A stretch of 64,000 bases of DNA from the NCBI RefSeq assembly GCF_000149955.1, contig NC_030995.1, positions 1,860,001 through 1,924,000 of the forward strand, written 5' to 3'. The DNA is from Fusarium oxysporum f. sp. lycopersici 4287. Taxonomy: Eukaryota > Ascomycota > Sordariomycetes > Hypocreales > Nectriaceae. Positions 59,117 through 64,000 of the stretch are shown piece by piece. The position numbers were made by a program, and so were the translations under genes. The notes beneath the pieces are model-generated. The model was not told the DNA's origin, searched no databases, and saw only the letters and a program-made list of their open reading frames with translations. Position 1 is the stretch's first letter. Every line of letters starts with the position of its first letter.

Positions 59117-59877
59117 TTTGGACAACACAGAGTTTCTTCTTGATCATACACGACACTGGTTGGATGAGACCACGGCCTTATTTATTTTACTTTTTTATCG
59201 TTCGTTTTGTCTTTCGTCGATAGCATAGCGAGGTCAGAGTTACGCTTAGAGGCGTTCGGTGGATAGACTGGGAGATCCGCAAGACTTTGAACGGAGCATT
59301 AGATGCATCTTCGCCGTCCTGAGCCATGGCTCAAGAACTCTTTTTCTACAACAGAGTAGAGGTTTTGTTCCCAGCTTTTCTATTATAAACAGGCTCGGCG
59401 CTCTGGATCATCAGCATTTGGGATACAAGACAGCATAGGAAGACACGCCAGAGTCTTCGAATAGAGTGTTTCTTCTACCTTTTCCCACTGGGCGTGTGTT
59501 TTGTAACTCTTTGGTCGACATAGCAGTGAATCTCGGAATAACTCAGCCAATTCTTTACCGAGTTGCGGTTCTTCATAGACAGAGTGCAAAGTTTGATCCA
59601 ATTTGCCCTTCTGTTGTTGAACATTAATATCTTCAGAACTTTGTTGTGGAACCTTTTTCCCCAAGACACAAAACTTTTACCTTCAGGCTCCAAGTGAGTA
59701 TAAAACCTCGTGCATCTTTCTTCATTCCGAGCAGTCATTTCTCGACACATAAATCCCTTTCACGATTACTCTCGAAACACGAACTCATCTACACCCCGTC
59801 CCATCCCTTGCAACGAATTTCGGCCACTCCACTGTCGAAGCTCTCCAATCTTCTTATAAACTAATACACAATCAATC
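59117..59877. other. Intergenic region
   Basis: A 760-bp stretch. On the minus strand, 59383–59664 is open for 93 codons with protein-like composition but has no ATG near its start. Nothing is called. Confidence 0.45.
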
Positions 59878-60138
59878 ATGGGTCTCTTCTTTTGTCCCTT
59901 CGGTGGGCTTGTTAGCTGCGTAAAGACATTCCTTGGCGTCTCATCCGCCGTGTATGTCTTACCACCTGACTTGGTATGATTCCACCAGCTAACAATATTT
60001 TGCAGGTCATGCTGCGTTTTCACATTAGGCAGTGGGCTTCATATGGCCTTCAATGACGAGACAGAGGATTCGGGGCTCTGGGATGAGAAGTCTAATCAGG
60101 GAATACTTTGGTCGTATGATGATGAGCCTTCGGTTTGA
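59878..60138 (+). CDS. Possible small Cys-containing protein
   Basis: Two exons, 59878–59951 and 60006–60138, join in phase 2 across a 54-nt intron (GTATGT … GCTAACAATATTTTGCAG) with a good branch point, giving 68 residues. The protein starts MGLFFCPFGGLVSCVKTFLG and ends WSYDDEPSV. The first half is hydrophobic with four cysteines (CPF, SC, SCC), and MG plus Cys could support N-myristoylation and palmitoylation; the second half is acidic. The start sits in an ATCAATCATG context typical of fungal starts. No family is recognised. Confidence 0.45.
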
Positions 60139-61540
60139 ACCATGCACCGTGTATTTCTCCCGGCAGCCTTTGGTTCGTAGCCTCCGGTGCTGGCGTTTTC
60201 TACTGTACTCGATTGCATTTTCGACATTTCGTATTCTTTCAAGTCTGTTCTTGAAAGGATTTGTACAAGTTCAAGGAGTTCAGTGGTTGGAGAAGTCGGG
60301 GGGCAAAGTCTATTCGCCCGGTCATGCATGCGTTTCGGATCAAGCTTTGGAAAAGCCTGTATGCAAGAATGAGCTTACGACTTAAACGCTGCAATGAATG
60401 ACTTTCAGGTTCTTCATGAAAGGCTATCATTCAATTAACTTACTTCTCTGGGAAAGACTGGCTCGAGATTCCTCATATGCTACGTTGGTAATGGCTATCA
60501 CACTTCTACACAAATCACACATGAGCCCTCACTGGTGCAACGGGACTTGATGAAATCTTCAATTTCGACCTCTAGCAAGCGTGAAGCTTCGGCGCGGGAT
60601 GAACCAAGTATGCCAGACCTTTAATCTACACTCTTTAACAAAGGGCCCTGGCACGTATTTGTTCTCCCGACTGAAAGCAGAGCCGTAATGTCTGTCGATT
60701 ATCGCCTAGTACCTTCAGCGAGCCTACAATAAAGGGAAGGGAAGTTTGTTCACTGGAATACATGGAGACAAATAGACGAAGCATTGGTCGGCTTGTAGTG
60801 AGTGAAGTATGTTTCACAGCTGAAGATGAAAGACGTCCTTCGCCCCTGGGTTTCTTCTACATGATTCCCGGTTCAGCTTCGTGATACTACATACTACATG
60901 ACCTACAACGGCGAAATCAAGGCTCCAGCTCGCCCATTTCCAGATCTGATTCCTCCTTGACTCGAAAATGGAAGTAGCTTGGCACCAACCATACCTACTA
61001 CCAGATGTCATTGGCATTGGGACGATATCGAATTATAACGGAAAGGGGATTCGTTATAAGCACATTTCATAAAGCATGTGCCAACCAAATCCTCACATTT
61101 GTACAATTCTCACTAAGGAAGTCCCGAATCCCTTTCTTTCGCTTTCGACCATTCCGTATCATTGTCATCTATCTTGGTCTGCGTACCTAGTCCACTTTTG
61201 TAAAATGTCTGATGCTTTCAAATACTTCAAATCTCAGGGGCTGCTCTTCAAGGGCCGCGGTCGCAACTCCCCAGTGGGTTCTAGGCATTAGAGGAGGCAG
61301 AGTGTTTAAATCCTTCCGAACTCATCGTCGCGACTGACTTAACTCGTCGTTGACCCCTTCCATCATTGTCATCCTGGGAGTCAAACGACTTCAAGCCAGA
61401 CACCTTGGTAAACAACTTGGACCTTTACACACAACTCTCAATTCATTCTATCATTTACAACCCGCCCATTTCCATCGCCGTGTCAACGTTATTCAGTATA
61501 CCACCCTCTCAGCATCACATCATCACCCTCCCTATTCAAC
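60139..61540. other. Intergenic region
   Basis: A 1.4-kb stretch before the S33 peptidase gene. Several short open frames overlap on both strands; none is supported. The final part is C/T-rich and is probably the promoter and leader of the peptidase gene. Confidence 0.45.
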
Positions 61541-63351
61541 ATGAAGCTCATAAACATTATTCCCATGCACCTGTTCCTGCAGAGCACACACGCTACATTT
61601 CTGCCCAAAGATGACCTTCCTAATATTCCCAAAGACGTTCACGTTTTCTTTCCCGATGATCGCATCAACTGGACCCGGTGCAATTTGGGCATTGATGAAT
61701 ACAAGAAATATCAAAAAGCTTTCGAGTGCGGTAATCTAACTGTTCCTCTCGACTATACCGACAAATCCAGTAAAAACACTACGACATTGAATTTAATCAA
61801 GCTCAGAGCCACCAAAACCCCGTTCAAAGGCAGCATCATCGTGAATCCTGGTGGTCCCGGTGCTTCTGCACTCGACGCTGTTTTGACGCAAGGACAAGAT
61901 ATGGCAAACATCACTGGCGGATTCTACCATATAATTGGTTTTGATCCACGGTAGGTGACATATCAGCTATGACAGGTTCAGTAGAGTCAAAGCTAACCTA
62001 GAATTAGTGGTACTGGCAAGACGATGGTTCCGCATGGTGATGAAGGATTTCCGGGGCAAATGATCGAAGAGCTCTTCTACACCTTCCAAAATTCGTCATA
62101 TTTCATCACTCAACAATTACTTAGCGATGCTTTGGATTATACACGCACTATTACGGAATCCTTTGTTGCGAAAGACGCGGATCTTAGGAAGTTCCGTGGC
62201 ACTACATTCGTCGCCAGAGATATAGCGGAAATTGCTATGGCATTGGGTGAAGGTAACAGCATCAACTACTGGGGTACGTCGTACGGCACGGTCCTAGGCC
62301 AGGTTCTGGCTAGTATGTTTCCTGGCCGTATTGAACGCATGCTTCTCGATAGCAATCTGCTCGCCGACGACTATGTCAATAACCTCGCGCTCAACAGTAC
62401 CAAGGATGCCGAAAAGGCCTTGTATCATTTCTACGACGAGTGCATGGCAGCCAAAAATGATTCATGTCTCTTAGCTAACAAGCTTCCCAAAGGACCAGAT
62501 GACTTCCTCAAGGTCCTCAATCATGTCTTCATGGTCTGCACAGGAGTTGGGGGGGGGTTACACAGCACTAAATCACTCTGGCTGACTGGTTCGATTTTAC
62601 TCGCTCTCTACGAAGTAAAAGGATACCTTTGGCTGGATGAGCTGATTGTTACAGCTTTGGAGGGCAATCGTTCGATGTGCTCCCAGGAAATTGGTGACTG
62701 GGCATCTCCATGGAACCCTCAATCCGATCTTGCCCATCTAGCGATCTGGTGCAGTGACGCAAACGTTCGTGCTGAAACTATTGAGGAAATTAACTCTTTG
62801 TACGAAAGCAGTCAGGCTAATAATAACCCTTTCTTCACCCCGGCCCTGCTTCAACGCTCGGCGTGTTTTCATTGGAACACGCACGCAGCTGAGCCGATAA
62901 ATCTTACAAGCCTTGAAAGAGTCGAAACAAAGAACCCAATCCTTCTCGTCAACGGTAAATACGATCCGGTGACTCCTTTGGATCATGCCCGGAAGATATC
63001 TGCCCGGTTTCCTGGAAGCCGGGTTGTTGTTCACGAAGGTGTTGGTGTAAGTACAATACCATGTCTTGAACTGATGGTGATACTAACAGAAATTCATAGC
63101 ATTGCTTCGGCGCCCATCCTTCCAGTTGCACTCGAGAAATTGTAGCCAGATATTTCATCGATGGAAAGTTGCCCCCAGCAGAGGCCACCTGCAAGCCGGA
63201 CGTTGATGCCTTTGAGATTGTTGAGATTATACGTGAGGAAAGGGCAAAGGACGCCGGAAATCATAAGATTCCGGTTTTCCTGTGGGTAGTGCTCGGTTTC
63301 TTGGGTTTTATCTGCGTGTGTTTGTTTGTGTGTTTGTATTGTTCGAAATGA
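61541..63351 (+). CDS. Secreted/membrane-anchored S33 peptidase (tripeptidyl aminopeptidase-like)
   Basis: Three exons, 61541–61950, 62008–63046 and 63100–63351, giving 566 residues. A hydrophobic start (MKLINIIPMHLFLQSTHATF) is a likely signal sequence. The alpha/beta-hydrolase fold has the oxyanion segment NPGGPGASAL, GFDPRGTGKT, the nucleophile elbow YWGTSYGTVLG (Ser228), the acid in LLVNGKYDPVTPLDHA (Asp456) and the catalytic His484 in GVGHCFGAH. This order and the late C-terminal segment define the TAP-like S33 family, which removes tripeptides or other short units from peptide N-termini. Unusually, the C-terminus has a hydrophobic helix (VFLWVVLGFLGFICVCLFVC), so it may be membrane-anchored with the enzyme outside. 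Several N-glycosylation sites (NLT, NTT, NIT) fit a secretory protein. Confidence 0.9.
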
Positions 63352-64000
63352 AACAAAGCTCCTGGGCTGATATAAATTAGTAGAACAGTATTAAAAGTAT
63401 ATGACTATTCCTTCTTACAAGATTACCTATTGGATGTTTCTGCGAAAAGAAAAGCTGACTGGTTGCTACTCGCAGCTCAACTCAGATGTTTTTTGATGAT
63501 CTATAACTGGGGATACCGGTGCTGACAAGAAGCGATTGAGAGCCCAAATTAATGCTTATTCCTATATCGTCTCCGCTGCGGTGCCTTAGCCTACCAGCCA
63601 TGAACAAGCCTAAATAGCTATCAGCTGTCCTTATTAATGCTCCTCCAATATGAAGTTGAGGATCGTATCTCAGCTATTGTAGGGTAGGCAGGAGGTAGCT
63701 CTAACTTAGCGTAGTTGATAGATCAGCATCGCCAGATTCTAGAAGGATTAAACTTTGCAAAGTTCCAATTAAATGGAGTCCCAACCCACTCCTTCAACCG
63801 CGCCATAGATCAAAAGAGCAATCACATCCGCAACCATGAAGAATATTGCCGGTATCCGTATCTGACTGCCCGAAGCCCCCCGGTCAATCTCAGATTGCAC
63901 CATTGGCTCAAGTGATGGCGTCGATAAGACATTTCTCGTCTCGCAAGGGGAGGCAAGAAAACCTAGGGACCTTTAGACTGAGTGACAAAAAGATTTCAAG
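63352..64000. other. Right-end flank
   Basis: The 3' flank of the peptidase gene and 600 further bases with no supported feature. A 66-codon open frame near 63715–63915 is not recognisable; the start of another gene beyond the window cannot be excluded. Confidence 0.4.

Noticed and set aside
59383..59664. 93-codon protein-like open frame on the minus strand
   Set aside because: It has no ATG near its start (the first codon is TTG) and no convincing upstream exon could be joined to it.
61205..61291. 28-codon ORF starting MSDAFKYFKSQG
   Set aside because: Too short and without splice partners. It lies in the probable promoter of the S33 peptidase gene.
1..64000. CRISPR arrays, bacterial operons, transposons, rRNA genes
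   Set aside because: None seen. The intron-rich eukaryotic gene structure makes the first two inapplicable, and no terminal inverted repeats, transposase motifs or rRNA signatures were recognised by eye.

Overview
The window is nuclear DNA of a filamentous ascomycete. Genes are split by short GT–AG introns (mostly 46–80 nt), often with CTAAC-type branch points. The recognisable proteins (Nst1, Rho2, mitochondrial mL40, Zn2Cys6 regulators, CFEM-like and expansin-like secreted proteins, Trk potassium transporter) fit the Hypocreales, most likely Fusarium or a close relative. This assignment comes from protein resemblance only. About 22 protein-coding genes, one disrupted gene and one tRNA can be supported. 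Exon coordinates were worked out by hand from splice sites and reading-frame phase.

Layout. 2–8 kb: a secreted/membrane Cys-rich protein and the stress regulator NST1. 8–12.9 kb: a gene-free stretch leading to RHO2. 13–19.4 kb: mitochondrial ribosomal protein mL40 and two unrecognised proteins. 19.8–33.6 kb: six adjacent genes that look like a metabolic cluster: a dihydroxyacetone-synthase-like transketolase, a polyol/ketose-type SDR, an ADP-ribosylglycohydrolase-family protein, an MFS sugar transporter, a dihydroxyacetone kinase and a Zn2Cys6 regulator. 34–44 kb: an unknown protein, an expansin-like secreted protein, a sulfotransferase-like protein, a CFEM-like small secreted protein, a broken membrane-receptor-like gene and a CAP59/CMT1-type glycosyltransferase. 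44.5–56 kb: an RRM protein, an intron-containing tRNA-Phe, an AAA ATPase and an AT-hook protein. 56–64 kb: a Trk potassium transporter, a small predicted protein and a secreted S33 peptidase.

The six-gene block is the most interesting part. A transketolase of the dihydroxyacetone synthase type can make dihydroxyacetone plus glyceraldehyde-3-phosphate from xylulose-5-phosphate and formaldehyde, and dihydroxyacetone kinase converts the former to DHAP. With a sugar transporter, a ketose/polyol dehydrogenase and a local regulator, this reads as a self-contained route from an imported sugar or polyol (or formaldehyde) into glycolysis. Neither enzyme carries a C-terminal peroxisomal SKL-type signal, unlike the methylotrophic yeast pathway. 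The substrate and the role of the ADP-ribosylglycohydrolase are unknown.

Other points of note are a 6-nt internal exon in RHO2, the apparent loss of a conserved block and a frame switch inside NST1, and a membrane-protein gene with both a frameshift and an in-frame TGA.
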